Shown here: positions 39,401-49,659 of the stretch, piece by piece
Layout: every line of letters begins with the position of its first letter
Numbering within the stretch: position 1 is the first letter of the stretch
From: UBA4744 sp963707435
Lineage (GTDB): Bacteria; Actinomycetota; Acidimicrobiia; Spongiisociales; UBA4744
Assembly (NCBI GenBank): GCA_963707435.1
Contig: CAVPPF010000005.1
Location: forward strand, 124,001 to 188,000
Reading direction: 5' to 3'
Length of the DNA stretch: 64,000 bases
Program-made: the position numbers and the translations under genes
Notes under the pieces: model-generated
What the model was told of the DNA's origin: nothing
Seen by the model: the letters and a program-made list of their open reading frames with translations, nothing else
Databases searched by the model: none

Positions 39401-41440
39401 CTGAGAGCTCTTGAGAAACACCGCGCCCAGCGGCGGCAAAGTCAAGTTCACCGAGAACGGTCGGCCATGGGCTCCGGTCTTGTGAGCCTCGACTCCCCCG
39501 AGGTTGCCAAGGCCGCTCCCGCCGTAGAACTCTGCGTCGGTGTTGAGGATCTCCTCCCAGTGGCCTTGACGGGGCACGCCCATGCGGTAGTTGTACCGGG
39601 CCACCGGGGTGAAGTTGAAGATCGCCAGGATGATGTCGTCGGTCGACCCGCCGCGACGCAGCCATGACAGGGTGCTCGATTGCCAGTCGTTCGCTTCGAC
39701 CCACTCGAACCCGCGGTCGTCGGTGTCCCACTCGTAGAGCGCAGGCTCCTCCCGGTACACCCGGCCGAGGTCACCGACCAGATTGAGGATGCCGCGATGG
39801 GGTTCCCATTGGAGCAGGTCCCAGGCCAGCGACGTGTCGTGGTTCCACTCCGCCCACTGGGCAATCTCGCCACCCATGAAGAGCAGCTTCTTGCCCGGTT
39901 GGGCGAACATGTCGGCGTAGAGCAGGCGGAGGTTGGCGAACTTCTGCCAGTCGTCGCCGGGCATCTTGGCGGCCAGCGAACCCTTGCCGTGCACTACCTC
40001 GTCGTGGGAGAGGGGCAGCGCGTAGCTCTCGGTGAACGCGTACAGACCCCGGAACGTGAGGTCGTTGTGGTGGTACTGGCGGAACAGCGGATCGAGCTGC
40101 ATGTACTCGAGGGTGTCGTGCATCCATCCCATGTCCCACTTGAACCCGAACCCGAGCCCCCCGATGTACGTGGGCCGGGACACCGACGGCCACGCCGTCG
40201 ATTCCTCGGCGAACGTCTGCACGTCCGGGAACTGGCGGTAGACCTCTTCGTTGAAGCGGCGCAGAAGCGTGATCGCTTCGATGTTCTCGTTGCCGCCGTA
40301 CTCGTTGGGGATCCACTCGCCGTCTTCGCGCGAGTAGTCGAGGTACAGCATCGATGCCACGGCATCGACCCGGATCCCGTCGATGTGGTAGCGGTCCAGC
40401 CACGAAATAGCGCTGGAGATGAGGAAGCTGCGCACCTCGTTGCGCCCGTAGTTGAAGATCCAGCTCCCCCAGTCGGGATGGAATCCCTTGCGTTCGTCCG
40501 AGTGCTCGTACAGGTGGGTGCCGTCGAAGTAGCCGAGGCCGTGCTCGTCTGTCGCGAAGTGCGACGGCACCCAGTCGACGATCACCCCGATCCCAGCCTG
40601 GTGGAGAGAGTCGATCAGGAACATGAAGTCCTCGGGCGTTCCGAAGCGGGAGGTCGGCCCGAAGTAGCCGGTCGATTGGTATCCCCAGGAACCACCGAAC
40701 GGGTGCTCCATCACCGGCAAGAACTCAACGTGGGTGAAGTTCATCTTCTTGAGGTGCTCGACCAGCAGCGGAGCCGTCTCCCGGTAGGTGAGCGACCGGT
40801 TGCCCTCCTCCGGTACCCGCCGCCACGAGCCCAGGTGCATCTCGTAGATCGACATGGGGGCGTTGTGCGCGTTGCGAACGGCCCGAACCTCCATCCAATC
40901 TGCGTCGCCCCATTCGTAGGAGAGATCCCACACCCGTGAGGCCGTCTTCGGCGGAACCTCGGAGTACGTGGCGAACGGGTCGGCCTTGTCGACCCGGTAC
41001 ACGTTGAAACGGGAGCCGATGTGGAACTTGTAGGTCTCCCCCTGGGTGATTCCCGGGATGAAGCCTTCCCAGATCCCCGAGTTTCCTTTCGGCTTGAGCG
41101 GGTGCTGGCCGGGGTTGTAGAAGTTGAAGTCTCCGATCACCGACACGTACTCGGCGTCCGGCGCCCACACGGCGAAATAGGCTCCGGCGACCCCCTCAAC
41201 CTCGACGAGGTGGCACCCCAGCTTCTCGTAGAGCCGGAAATGGGAACCTTCGTTGAACAGGAACAGGTCGTCTTCGGTGAGCAGGCTGAAGTAGGGCAGG
41301 TGGGCAGGGGCCGCGTCCTCCGGCGGCGGCGCCGCCGGTTTGGCGGGGGCGGTCTGCTTCGCCGGCGGTGCCGCCGGTTTCTTGTCGGCGGGCTTCTTGG
41401 CGGGCTTGCGCTTCGGAGTCTTGTCTTCGTCTGCCGGCAT
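39383..41440 (-). CDS. glgB: 1,4-alpha-glucan branching enzyme
   Basis: GH13 enzyme that makes alpha-1,6 branches in glycogen, 685 residues. A Lys/Pro/Ala-rich N-terminus (about 1-45) is followed by the CBM48 region (YFAVWAPDAEYVSVIGDFN), then the catalytic barrel. The barrel has the Asp nucleophile in GIRVDAV (near residue 360), the Glu acid in FAEESTAWP and the transition-state Asp in LSHDEVVHGKGS. It ends in a C-terminal beta domain. No other glycogen gene is next to it. Its C-terminal residues (SSQELSSE) are encoded by a heptamer array. Confidence 0.96.
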   Translation of the reverse strand: MPADEDKTPKRKPAKKPADKKPAAPPAKQTAPAKPAAPPPEDAAPAHLPYFSLLTEDDLFLFNEGSHFRLYEKLGCHLVEVEGVAGAYFAVWAPDAEYVSVIGDFNFYNPGQHPLKPKGNSGIWEGFIPGITQGETYKFHIGSRFNVYRVDKADPFATYSEVPPKTASRVWDLSYEWGDADWMEVRAVRNAHNAPMSIYEMHLGSWRRVPEEGNRSLTYRETAPLLVEHLKKMNFTHVEFLPVMEHPFGGSWGYQSTGYFGPTSRFGTPEDFMFLIDSLHQAGIGVIVDWVPSHFATDEHGLGYFDGTHLYEHSDERKGFHPDWGSWIFNYGRNEVRSFLISSAISWLDRYHIDGIRVDAVASMLYLDYSREDGEWIPNEYGGNENIEAITLLRRFNEEVYRQFPDVQTFAEESTAWPSVSRPTYIGGLGFGFKWDMGWMHDTLEYMQLDPLFRQYHHNDLTFRGLYAFTESYALPLSHDEVVHGKGSLAAKMPGDDWQKFANLRLLYADMFAQPGKKLLFMGGEIAQWAEWNHDTSLAWDLLQWEPHRGILNLVGDLGRVYREEPALYEWDTDDRGFEWVEANDWQSSTLSWLRRGGSTDDIILAIFNFTPVARYNYRMGVPRQGHWEEILNTDAEFYGGSGLGNLGGVEAHKTGAHGRPFSVNLTLPPLGAVFLKSSQELSSE

Positions 41441-41528
41441 GGGTCAACCGTTCCTCGGGTGTGCAGCGGAGGCTAGCGCCCCGAACCGCAAGCCAGGAAG
41501 GTGGAAAGCCAGAACGTGGGAGACGTCC

Positions 41529-41999
41529 CTACCCCACCCAGGCGACCCATTCCTCCGGCAGGTGCTTGCCGAGCGCTCGCAAATAGCAGTCCAGCTTGCC
41601 GAATTGGATCAGCACGGCTTCCCGGTACGTGTGGAACTGGGCCATGGCCGGCATGTGCCAGCCACCACGATCGATCGGCTTGCCCAGATCGTCGTCGCTC
41701 AGGCCCGACAACGCGGCTTTGAGCTCACCGTCCAATCCATGCAGCCAGGCGATGGCGGCTTCTCCCGACGTGACGTTCTCGCGTCCCGGTGCCTGTGCGG
41801 CGAAGTCCATCTTCATCGTCTCGAAGGACCGGGTGTACATCGTTTCGATATCGCCCATGTCCTGCAGTACCTCGCCCAGCGACTTGCAGCCCTCGATCCG
41901 GAAGGCCAGATCGGTCCCGCCGATCAGCGCCAGTGCACCGTCCCGGATCCCGTGAGTCATGTCCAGCAGCCCGAAGAACTCCTGCTCGATCTGATTCAT
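41529..41999 (-). CDS. DinB-like four-helix protein
   Basis: A 156-residue soluble, mostly helical protein. His residues in MTHGIRD, GGWHMPAMAQFHTYR and the long-helix layout suggest the DinB/YfiT metal-binding fold, which includes thiol-dependent transferases. The match is weak, so no reaction is assigned. It stands alone between glgB and the nuo operon. Confidence 0.5.
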   Translation of the reverse strand: MNQIEQEFFGLLDMTHGIRDGALALIGGTDLAFRIEGCKSLGEVLQDMGDIETMYTRSFETMKMDFAAQAPGRENVTSGEAAIAWLHGLDGELKAALSGLSDDDLGKPIDRGGWHMPAMAQFHTYREAVLIQFGKLDCYLRALGKHLPEEWVAWVG

Positions 42000-42112
42000 G
42001 TCCCCTCTCCGTAGCGCCTGTCACGGAGCCTACGCACCTGGGAAGCAGCGCACGGCGGGTTCAAAAGTTCGGACGTCCCCTCCCAACGGACCGCGCCCGC
42101 GCTTCGCCCGAT

Positions 42113-43618
42113 CTAGCCGCCGGCCAGGGCTTTGGTGGCGTCGGAGAAGAACGTGATCAAGGAAGGGAAGAAACCCGCTGCGACCACAACGGCTACCGAC
42201 AATCCCAGGGCCAGGCTCAGGGAACCGGCCACTGAACCGGTCCTGACCTCTTCGTCGGGGGCGGTGGCCGGGACCGGGTCCATCCAGATGGTCTTGACGA
42301 CCCGGGCGTAGTAGAAGAGTGCGATCACGGCGTTGACGGCGGCGATCGCGGCCAGGACCACCATCCAGGCCGATCCCGCTCCCATGGCGGCGGAGAACAT
42401 GACCAGCTTGGCGATCCAGCCGGCCAGCGGCGGAATACCGGCCAGCGAGAAGAAGAAAGCGGCGGCCAGGAGCCCGATGCCCGGGGCGTACGAACCGAGG
42501 CCACCCCAGCCTGCTATCTCGCCGGTTCCGGTCTTGCGGGCACCGGCAATCACCACCGCGAAGGCACCCAGGTTCATGAACGCGTAGATCACGATGTACG
42601 TGACCGTGGCGGCGAATGCTTCCCCCAGCCCGATCTGATCGGTGGTGGCGGCCGCCGCGAACGGCACCAGCATGAAACCCGCCTGGGCGACCGACGAGTA
42701 GGCCAGCAGCCGGACGATGTTGGTTTGTCGCAAAGCCGTCAGGTTGGCCAGGGTCATCGAGAGGGCCGCCAGGATCCAGATGGCCGGGCCCCACACCCCG
42801 GCTGCGGCCGGGAACGCCGAGTAGAGCACCACCAGCAGAGCCACGAACCCCGCCGCCTTCGACGACACCGACAGGTAGGCGGTTACCGGAGTCGGGGCAC
42901 CTTCATACGTGTCCGGCGCCCAGAAGTGGAAGGGCACGGCCGACACCTTGAAGCCGAACCCGACGATCATGAAGAGGATCCCCATGATGAAACCGGGGTC
43001 TCCGGCCAGTCCGGCTCCGGCCGCAGCGATGCCCGCGAACGTCAGCTCACCCGTCAAGCCGTACACGAACGACATGCCGAACAACATCAGCGCGGACGCC
43101 AGCACGCCGAGCAGGAAGTACTTGAGCGACGCTTCGTTGGACCGCAGGTCACCTTTGCGCCACCCGGCCAGCAGGTACATCGGCTGGGACACCAACTCGA
43201 GGGCGATGAAGAGGGTGATCAGATCACGGGACGAGGCCAGCACCACCGCCCCGAGAATCGACATGAGCATCAGGAAGTAGTACTCGCCCTGGTAGTAGCG
43301 GTCGGATTCGATGTAGCTGACCGACATGAGCAGCACGAGATACCCGGCTACCACGAACAGCCCCTTGAGCACGAGGGCGAAGTCGTCCACCACGAAGCTG
43401 CCGCCGAACATGCTCCGTGCACCCACGTCGCTGACCGCCAGGGCGATCAGCGGGAGAGCGGCGAAGCTGACCCCGAGCACCGCCACGATGGCCGTCCAGT
43501 ACTTCTGGCTCCTGGGCAGGAACAGATCGAGCATCAGTACGACCACGGCCGTCACCGCCAGAGTGATCTCCGGCGCCAGGGCGAGGTAGTCGATGTCCGG
43601 TGCCAAATCAGCCCCCAA
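42113..43618 (-). CDS. nuoN: NADH-quinone oxidoreductase subunit N
   Basis: Antiporter-like membrane subunit of NDH-1, 501 residues with about 14 transmembrane segments. The conserved core LIALELVSQPMYLLAG (with the key Glu), a Lys in the region MIVGFGFKVSAVPFHFWAPD and TYEGAPTPVTAYLSV are present. Unlike nuoM and nuoL it has an unbroken frame. It is the last gene of the operon and overlaps the end of nuoM. Confidence 0.96.
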   Translation of the reverse strand: MGADLAPDIDYLALAPEITLAVTAVVVLMLDLFLPRSQKYWTAIVAVLGVSFAALPLIALAVSDVGARSMFGGSFVVDDFALVLKGLFVVAGYLVLLMSVSYIESDRYYQGEYYFLMLMSILGAVVLASSRDLITLFIALELVSQPMYLLAGWRKGDLRSNEASLKYFLLGVLASALMLFGMSFVYGLTGELTFAGIAAAGAGLAGDPGFIMGILFMIVGFGFKVSAVPFHFWAPDTYEGAPTPVTAYLSVSSKAAGFVALLVVLYSAFPAAAGVWGPAIWILAALSMTLANLTALRQTNIVRLLAYSSVAQAGFMLVPFAAAATTDQIGLGEAFAATVTYIVIYAFMNLGAFAVVIAGARKTGTGEIAGWGGLGSYAPGIGLLAAAFFFSLAGIPPLAGWIAKLVMFSAAMGAGSAWMVVLAAIAAVNAVIALFYYARVVKTIWMDPVPATAPDEEVRTGSVAGSLSLALGLSVAVVVAAGFFPSLITFFSDATKALAGG

Positions 43619-45182
43619 ACGCTTTCGTCACCAGTGAAACCACGGCGTCGTTGGTGGCGCCGAACACGAGACGGGGGAACACCCCGATCGCCACGATGAC
43701 CACCACCAGCGGCACCCAGGCCGTCAGTTCGTAGGCGTCGACATCGTGGAAGTGCTTGCCTTCCCACTCCGCCGACGGTTCGCCCAGGTTGACCTTCTGC
43801 AGCATCCACAGCAGGTAGCCGGCCGTCAGCACGGTGCCGATCGCGCCGATCACCATGGCGGTGCGGAACACGCGTCGGGCTGAGGCCGGCCAGCGGGCTG
43901 TACGCACCAAAGCAGGGCCATGAACTCGCCCCAGAACCCGGCCAGGCCGGGCAGGCCGAGCGACGCCATGGCGGTGAACCCGAGGATGCCGCCCATGATC
44001 GGCATCACCTTCATGTTGCCGCCCAGGCGGGCCATCTCGCGGGTGTGGTAGCGGTGCGACATCGAACCGGCGACAAAGAACAAGAGGCCGGTGATGACAC
44101 CGTGGGCGACCATCCCGATGATGGCGGCGTTGATGCCGACCTCGGTCAGCGAGGCGATGCCCAGCATCACGAAACCCATGTGACCGACCGATGAGAACGC
44201 GATCAGCCGCTTCATGTCGGTCTGGGCGAGACACGCCAGCGAACCGTAGATGATGGCGATCACCGCCAGGATGGCGATCGCCGGCGCCCATTCCTGGCCT
44301 TCTCGGGCAGGATCGGGAGGCTGATCCGGATGAAGCCGTACGAACCCAGCTTCAGGAGGATGGCGGCCAGCAGCACCGAACCGACGGTCGGTGCTGCGGT
44401 GTGGGCGTCGGGGAGCCAGGTGTGCAACGGCCACATCGGCACCTTCACGGCGAATCCCAGGAACAGCGCCCCGAACACCCAGGAACCCGAAGGTCCCGGT
44501 GAAGTTGGGCGCCAGACTCGATCAGCGCCGGGATGTCGAAGGTCGGTCCCGAACTCGCCCGACTTGAAGTACAGCGCCAGGAAGCCCAGCAGCATGAACG
44601 CCGATCCGAACAGCGTGAACAGGAAGAACTTGATCGAGGCGTACAGCCGGGTCTCCACCTCCCGGTTGAAGCCCGGGATCTTCATGACGGCCTGTCACCC
44701 CAGATCCCGATCATGAAGTACATCGGGAGCAGCACCAGCTCGAAGAAGATGAAGAACAGCACCAGGTCGAGCGCAACGAACGTCCCGTTCATGCCGGTGG
44801 CCAGCACCAGGATCAGCGCCAGGAACGCCTTCGGGTTGTGCGGCTCCGGCCAGTGGTTGCACGAGTAGATCACGGCGAGCACCGTGATGAAGGTGGACAG
44901 CACCAGGAGGGGCAGCTGAATCCCGTCGATGCCGATGTGATAACCGGAGTCGATCGCCGCGATCCACGTGAGGTCGTCCCGAACTGGAACATGTCGGCGT
45001 TGCCGAAATCGAATCGGATGGCCATCAGCGCGGCCAGCACCAGGGACACCAGCGTGAACCCAAGCGAAATCGCCTTGATGGCCGCCTCGTTTTTCTTGGG
45101 GGTGAAGCAGCACGGCGACCGCGCCCACCAGGGGCAGGAACACGATCAGGCTCAAGCCCCACCCGTTATCAAACCACCCCAT
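43608..45182 (-). CDS. nuoM: NADH-quinone oxidoreductase subunit M, multiply frameshifted
   Basis: Proton-pumping membrane subunit of NDH-1. The protein is recognisable end to end but only by switching frames at least eight times, near 45100, 44985, 44692, 44545, 44515, 44480, 44300, 43905 and 43872. Conserved pieces include FFIFFELVLLPMYFMIGIWG, YASIKFFLFTLFGSAFMLLG, FAVKVPMWPLHTWLPDAHT and SSVGHMGFVMLGIASL. Each shift can be repaired by one base, and the protein sequence remains conserved on both sides. This argues for sequencing or assembly errors rather than a decayed gene. It overlaps nuoN; nuoL ends 13 bases before it starts. Confidence 0.85.
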
Positions 45183-45195
45183 GCTCTCGTCCCTC

Positions 45196-47225
45196 CTATC
45201 TGAAGATCACGAAACCGATGACCAGCAACGCCGCGCCGATCACCGTGGCGCCCGCGTACTGCTGCACCTTGCCGGTTTGCAGGAGCCGGGTCTTGCCGCC
45301 GGCCCCGTCGGTGGTAAAGGCCAGGCCGTTGAGTGCCAGGTCGATACCCCGCTGGTCGAAACCGCCGTAGACCACTCCGGCCAGTGCCCTGGCCAGGAAC
45401 CCGGTCCCGTTGACAATGCCGTCGAGAATGTACGAGTTGGTCCAGTTGACGAATCTGGCGATCGGACCCTTGATCGGGTTGACGATCCCGCCCATGTACA
45501 GGTCATCGAGGTAGTACTTGTGCTCCAGCAGCGGGTACAGGACCGGGATCCGGAAGGCGTCGCGCGCCTGCTGGGTGTCCCGATCTTTGAAGAACAGCAG
45601 GTAGCCGAGGGCGATGCCCAGGAGGCCGGCGGTCAGGCCCATGGCCAGCACCGGCCAGTCGAAACTCTCGGCGATGGTGCTCCTCGAAGAGGTGCGCCCG
45701 GGTCCCCACCCACTCGGTGAACCCGGTGTACAGACGCCGGGGATGTTGACCCATCCGCCGACCACCGCAAAACCGGCCAGGACCGACCATCGGTACGGTC
45801 ATCAACCGGGGCGACTCATGGGGCTCGCCGTGACCCTTGTAGTTGCCGAAGAAGGTGAGGAACACCGTCCGGGCCATGTAGAAGGCGGTGATGAACGCTC
45901 CGATGATGCCGATCGCCAGCATACGGCCGTGTACCCCGTCGTAGTTGAAGGCGGCCAGGATCTCGTCCTTCGACCAGAACCCGGCGAACGGGAAGATCCC
46001 GGCCAGCGCCAGGGACCCGATCACGAAGGTAGCGAAGGTAACCGGCATCTTCTTGCGGAGGCCGCCCATGTCGCTCATGTTGTTGGAGTGGACGCCATGG
46101 ATCACCGACCCGGCCCCGAGGAAGAGCAGGCCCTTGAAGAAGGCATGGGTGAACAGGTGGAAGAGCCCGGCCGTGTAGGCGCCGGCTCCCATGGCGGCCA
46201 CCATGTAGCCCAACTGGCTGAGCGTCGAGTAGGCCAGCACCTTCTTGATGTCGTCCTGCACCAGGGCGAGAAGCCCGGCGATGATCAGGGTGATCGTCCC
46301 GATGATCAGCACCAGGACACGAGCGTCGGCAGCCATCTCCGCGTACAGCGGGAACATCCGGCCCAGCAGGTAGACACCGGCGGTCACCATGGTGGCGGCG
46401 TGCATCAGCGACGACACCGGCGTCGGACCGGCCATGGCGTCGGGCAGCCACACGTGGAACGGGAACTGGGCGCTCTTGCCCATCGCCCCGATGAAGAGGC
46501 CAGACCCCTCCGGCGATGGCGATCGTCTTCATCGATTCGGAGTCCCCCACGACCGCATCGAGGATGTCGGTGATGCGGAACGACCCGACCGGAATCGCCA
46601 GCATGAACACACCGATGAACAGCCCGATGTCGGCCATCTTGTTGACGAAGAACGCCTTGATGCCGGCCGATGAGTTCTCCTTGTCCTCCCAGTAGTGGCC
46701 GATCAGCAGGTACGAGGCGAGCCCGACGCCCTCCCAGCCGACGATCAGCTGGATCAGGTTGGGGGCGGACACCAGCACCAGCATCGACCCGGCGAAGAGG
46801 CTGAAAGCGGCGAAGAACCAGGTGAAGCGGACGTCGCCCTCCATGTACCCGAGCGCATAGGTGAAGATCAAAAAGCCGACCAGCCCGACGACCAGATACA
46901 TCATGATGGAGAGCCCGTCGACCACCCAGCCCCACTCCACGGCGAAGGTCCCGAACCGGGCAACTTCCACGGAATGCTCGTACACCACGCCTTCGGTGAC
47001 GTTCAGGATGAACAGGACGACGGCGTAGAGAGCAACGAAGGCCATCGCCCCGACCGCGATCTCGCCGCCCTGGCGCGGGAGTCGCTTGCCGAAGAACACG
47101 ATCGCCAGGAATGCCACGAACGGCGCAATCACCAGCAGCCAGGCCCAGCCGGCCAGGAAGCCGCCGTCGCCGTACGAGGCGGGCTCTTCGGCGGCCAGGA
47201 TGGCAAAGTTGGCGAGATTGATCAT
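45196..47225 (-). CDS. nuoL: NADH-quinone oxidoreductase subunit L, frameshifted
   Basis: Largest antiporter-like NDH-1 subunit, with the long lateral helix at the C-terminus. It starts at ATG 47225 (MINLANFAILAAEEPASYGD). Conserved parts are VSAPNLIQLIVGWEGVGLAS, FPFHVWLPDAMAGPTPVSSL, LQDD-type helices with VLAYSTLSQLGYM and LFHLFTHAFFKGLLFL. Frame shifts near 46500, 45783, 45745 and 45680 split it. The C-terminal 160 residues end ATVIGAALLVIGFVIFR. Each shift can be repaired by a single base, as in nuoM. Confidence 0.87.
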
Positions 47226-47229
47226 GCTG

Positions 47230-47535
47230 CTACCACTTCATCAGGTCGAGTTCGTCGACATTCGCCGAGGTCCGGTTGCGGAAGATCATGAGGACGATGG
47301 CCAGGCCGATCCCGACCTCGGCGGCGGCCACCGTGATCACGAAGAGGGCGAAGATCTGCCCTCCCAGTTCGGAGTTCTGCAGGAAGGCTTCGAAGGCAAC
47401 CAGGTTGATGTTGACGGCGGTCAGCATCAGTTCGATGGAGAGCAGCACCAGCACGGCGTTGCGGCGGACCAGCACACCGTAGATGCCGAGCGAGAACAGC
47501 AGAGCGGCGAGGATCAGGAACTGGTTGAGGTACAT
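47230..47535 (-). CDS. nuoK: NADH-quinone oxidoreductase subunit K
   Basis: A 101-residue, three-helix membrane subunit of NDH-1. The motif LLSIELMLTAVNINLVAF contains the conserved membrane Glu, and a second acidic residue lies in AAAEVGIGLAIVL. Its ATG overlaps the nuoJ stop (TGATG), and it lies 4 bases before nuoL. The frame is intact. Confidence 0.95.
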   Translation of the reverse strand: MYLNQFLILAALLFSLGIYGVLVRRNAVLVLLSIELMLTAVNINLVAFEAFLQNSELGGQIFALFVITVAAAEVGIGLAIVLMIFRNRTSANVDELDLMKW

Positions 47536-48111
47536 CAGCGAACCCCCTTCGGGAGGTCGCCGTCGCCCGCTTCCCGGGCCAGCTCCTCGGCGGGCGTGGC
47601 GTCCTTGCGGGCGAGCACGATGCCGCCGATCAGGGCGGCGAGGAGCACGAACGACACGACTTCGAAGGGGATGACGAACCGTTGCAGCAACTGCTCGCCG
47701 ATCGCTTCCGTCGAGGTGCCCCCTCCGAGATTGGTGAGCTGCTGGTCCCCGAACGCCGTCAACGCCGATCCGGCCGTGACGATGAACATGAGGAAGGCCG
47801 CCATGGCAGCCGGGGCACGCCGGCTGTGATCGACCTCGACGTTCGGACCCGTCGGCGCCCGGGTGATCATGATGCCGAACAGGAACAGCACGATCACTGC
47901 GCCGATGTAGACGAGCACCAGCGTCCAGGCGACGAACTCGGCCGACAAGCATCAGGAAGAGACCGGCCGTCCCACCGAGGGCGAGGACCAGGAACAAGGC
48001 GGCGTGCACCACGTTGCGGCTCGTCACCACCCGCACGGCAGACACGGCAATCACCAACGCCAGAACCAGGAAGACCCAGTTCGTCGGTTCGGCGATCCAG
48101 TCCGCGAACAC
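47535..48111 (-). CDS. nuoJ: NADH-quinone oxidoreductase subunit J, one frameshift
   Basis: Membrane subunit with five helices. The start is GTG 48111, overlapping the nuoI stop (TAGTG). Residues 1 to about 54 (FADWIAEPTNWVFLVLALV, VVHAALFLVLALGGTAGLF) run to about 47950. There one extra base shifts the frame, and the rest (SAEFVAWTLVLVYIGAVIVL) continues to 47535. The length of 577 bases is one more than a multiple of three, consistent with one inserted base. Confidence 0.87.
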
Positions 48112-48572
48112 TAGGCCTCCAGTTCCGGTGGTTCCGGGACGGTCTGCAGCCAATCCTGCAGGCGGTCCTTGTCGTGCAGCATTTCGCCCATCTGACCCTC
48201 GGAGTACTCGTACTCGGGAGACCAGAACAGGGCATCGAACGGACAGACCTCGACGCAGATGCCGCAGTACATGCAGAGGGCGTAGTCGATGTCGAATCGG
48301 TCGAGCGTCGGCCGCGTACCGGGGACCCGGCCGCCCGGCTTGTCGGGAGGCTGCTCTTCCTTGTGGCCCTCGATGTAGATGCACCAGTCGGGGCAGTTGC
48401 GGGCACACAGCATGCACACGGTGCAGGCTTCCTGTCGAGGGCGATGACACCGCGTGCCCGGGCCACCGGGAGTCTCCTTGACCTTCGGGTAGTTGATGGT
48501 GACCGGCTTCTTGAAGAGGGTCTTCAGCGTCACCCACATGCCCTTGAAGAGACCGGGGATGCGGAACTCCAT
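48111..48572 (-). CDS. nuoI: NADH-quinone oxidoreductase subunit I, two compensating frameshifts
   Basis: Peripheral-arm subunit with two [4Fe-4S] clusters. It starts MEFRIPGLFKGMWVTLKTLF at ATG 48572, overlapping the nuoH stop. Cluster motifs are CTVCMLCARNCP and CMYCGICVEVCP. Between about 48470 and 48432 the frame is shifted; in the other frame it reads ARARGVIALDRK, the expected link. Length would be about 153 residues. The insert between the two cluster motifs is longer than in classical NuoI. Confidence 0.87.
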   Translation of the reverse strand: MEFRIPGLFKGMWVTLKTLFKKPVTINYPKVKETPGGPGTRCHRPRQEACTVCMLCARNCPDWCIYIEGHKEEQPPDKPGGRVPGTRPTLDRFDIDYALCMYCGICVEVCPFDALFWSPEYEYSEGQMGEMLHDKDRLQDWLQTVPEPPELEA

Positions 48573-49550
48573 CAGAACACCACCTTGAAGACTGCGGTGA
48601 CCAGGATGTTGGCCAGGGCCAGCGGGATCAGCCATTTCCAGGCCAGGGACTGCAGCTGGTCCTCGCGGAAGCGGGGGAAGGTCCAGCGCAACCAGATGAT
48701 GACGAAGCCGATCATCAGGACCTTCCCGACGAAGAAGATTGGCCCGGTCCATGAAGCCGAAACACCCCAGAAGGCGTAGCCGCCGAGGAACAGGGTGGTG
48801 GCGATGGCGGCCATGGCGAACATGCTGGCGTACTCGGCGAGGTAGAAGAACAGGAACCGGAACCCGGAGTATTCGGTCAGATAGCCGAAGATCAGCTCGG
48901 ATTCGGCCATCGGCATGTCGAACGGGGTTCGGCTCAGCTCGGCCAGGCCGGCAATGAGGAAGATGAAGAAGCCGACGAACTGGGTGAACACATACGGCCA
49001 TCCCTGGGCGATCTGCGCATCGACGATTCCCTGCATCGACATCGTGCCCGCCTGGATGACCACGCCGACTACGGCCAGCACGAGGGGCAGTTCGTAGGCG
49101 ATCAGCTGACCGGCGGCCCGGAGGCCGCCCATCAGCGAGTACTTGTTGCCGGACGACCAACCGGCCATCAGCACGCCGATGGTTCCCGACCGACGAGATC
49201 GCCAGCGCATAGAAGATGCCCAGGTTGAGATCACGCACGATGAATCCGCCGCCGGGCCCGAACGGAATGATCACGAACAGCGTGGCCGTCGAGATCATCA
49301 CCAGCACCGGGGCCACCTTGAAGACCGGCCGGTCGGCGTTGTCCGGGATGATGTCCTCCTTCTGAATGAACTTCACCCCGTCGGCCAGGAGCTGCGCCCA
49401 GCCCCACCGGCCCCCGGCGAAGTAGGGACCGATCCGCGACTGCATGTGAGCGGAGATCTTCAGCTCCCCGTAGCCGAGCACCAGCGCCGTCACCGGGATC
49501 AAAGCCCCGATCACCACCAGCTTGATCGCCAATTCGAGCCAGAAGTTCAT
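48572..49550 (-). CDS. nuoH: NADH-quinone oxidoreductase subunit H, one frameshift
   Basis: Membrane subunit that forms part of the quinone chamber. The N-terminal part (MNFWLELAIKLVVIGALIPV, HMQSRIGPYFAGGRWGWAQ, DGVKFIQKEDIIP) runs to about 49192. One extra G (GGGA for GGA) shifts the frame there, and the rest (GNKYSLMGGLRAAGQLIAYE, LAELSRTPFDMPMAESELI) continues to the stop. The length of 979 bases is one over a multiple of three. It starts 109 bases after nuoD, in the place where nuoE-F-G would normally lie, and a heptamer array fills that gap. Confidence 0.9.
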
Positions 49551-49574
49551 GCGCTCGCCTCCTGCGGAGGCGAG

Positions 49575-49640
49575 CAGTAGCCAGTACCCGGTACCCAGTA
49601 GCCAGCTGGCTGGGAACTGGAAACTGGAAACTGGAAACTG
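49575..49640. repeat. Inverted heptamer array at the nuoD-nuoH junction
   Basis: Left units CAGTAGC, CAGTACC, CGGTACC, CAGTAGC (49575-49602), a short centre CAGCTGGCTG, and right units GGAACTG plus three GAAACTG (49613-49640). The arms are inverted copies of the pattern CAGTNNC. It stands where nuoE-F-G would be in a 14-gene operon. Confidence 0.85.
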
Positions 49641-49659
49641 ATGGAGCGCAGCGACATCA

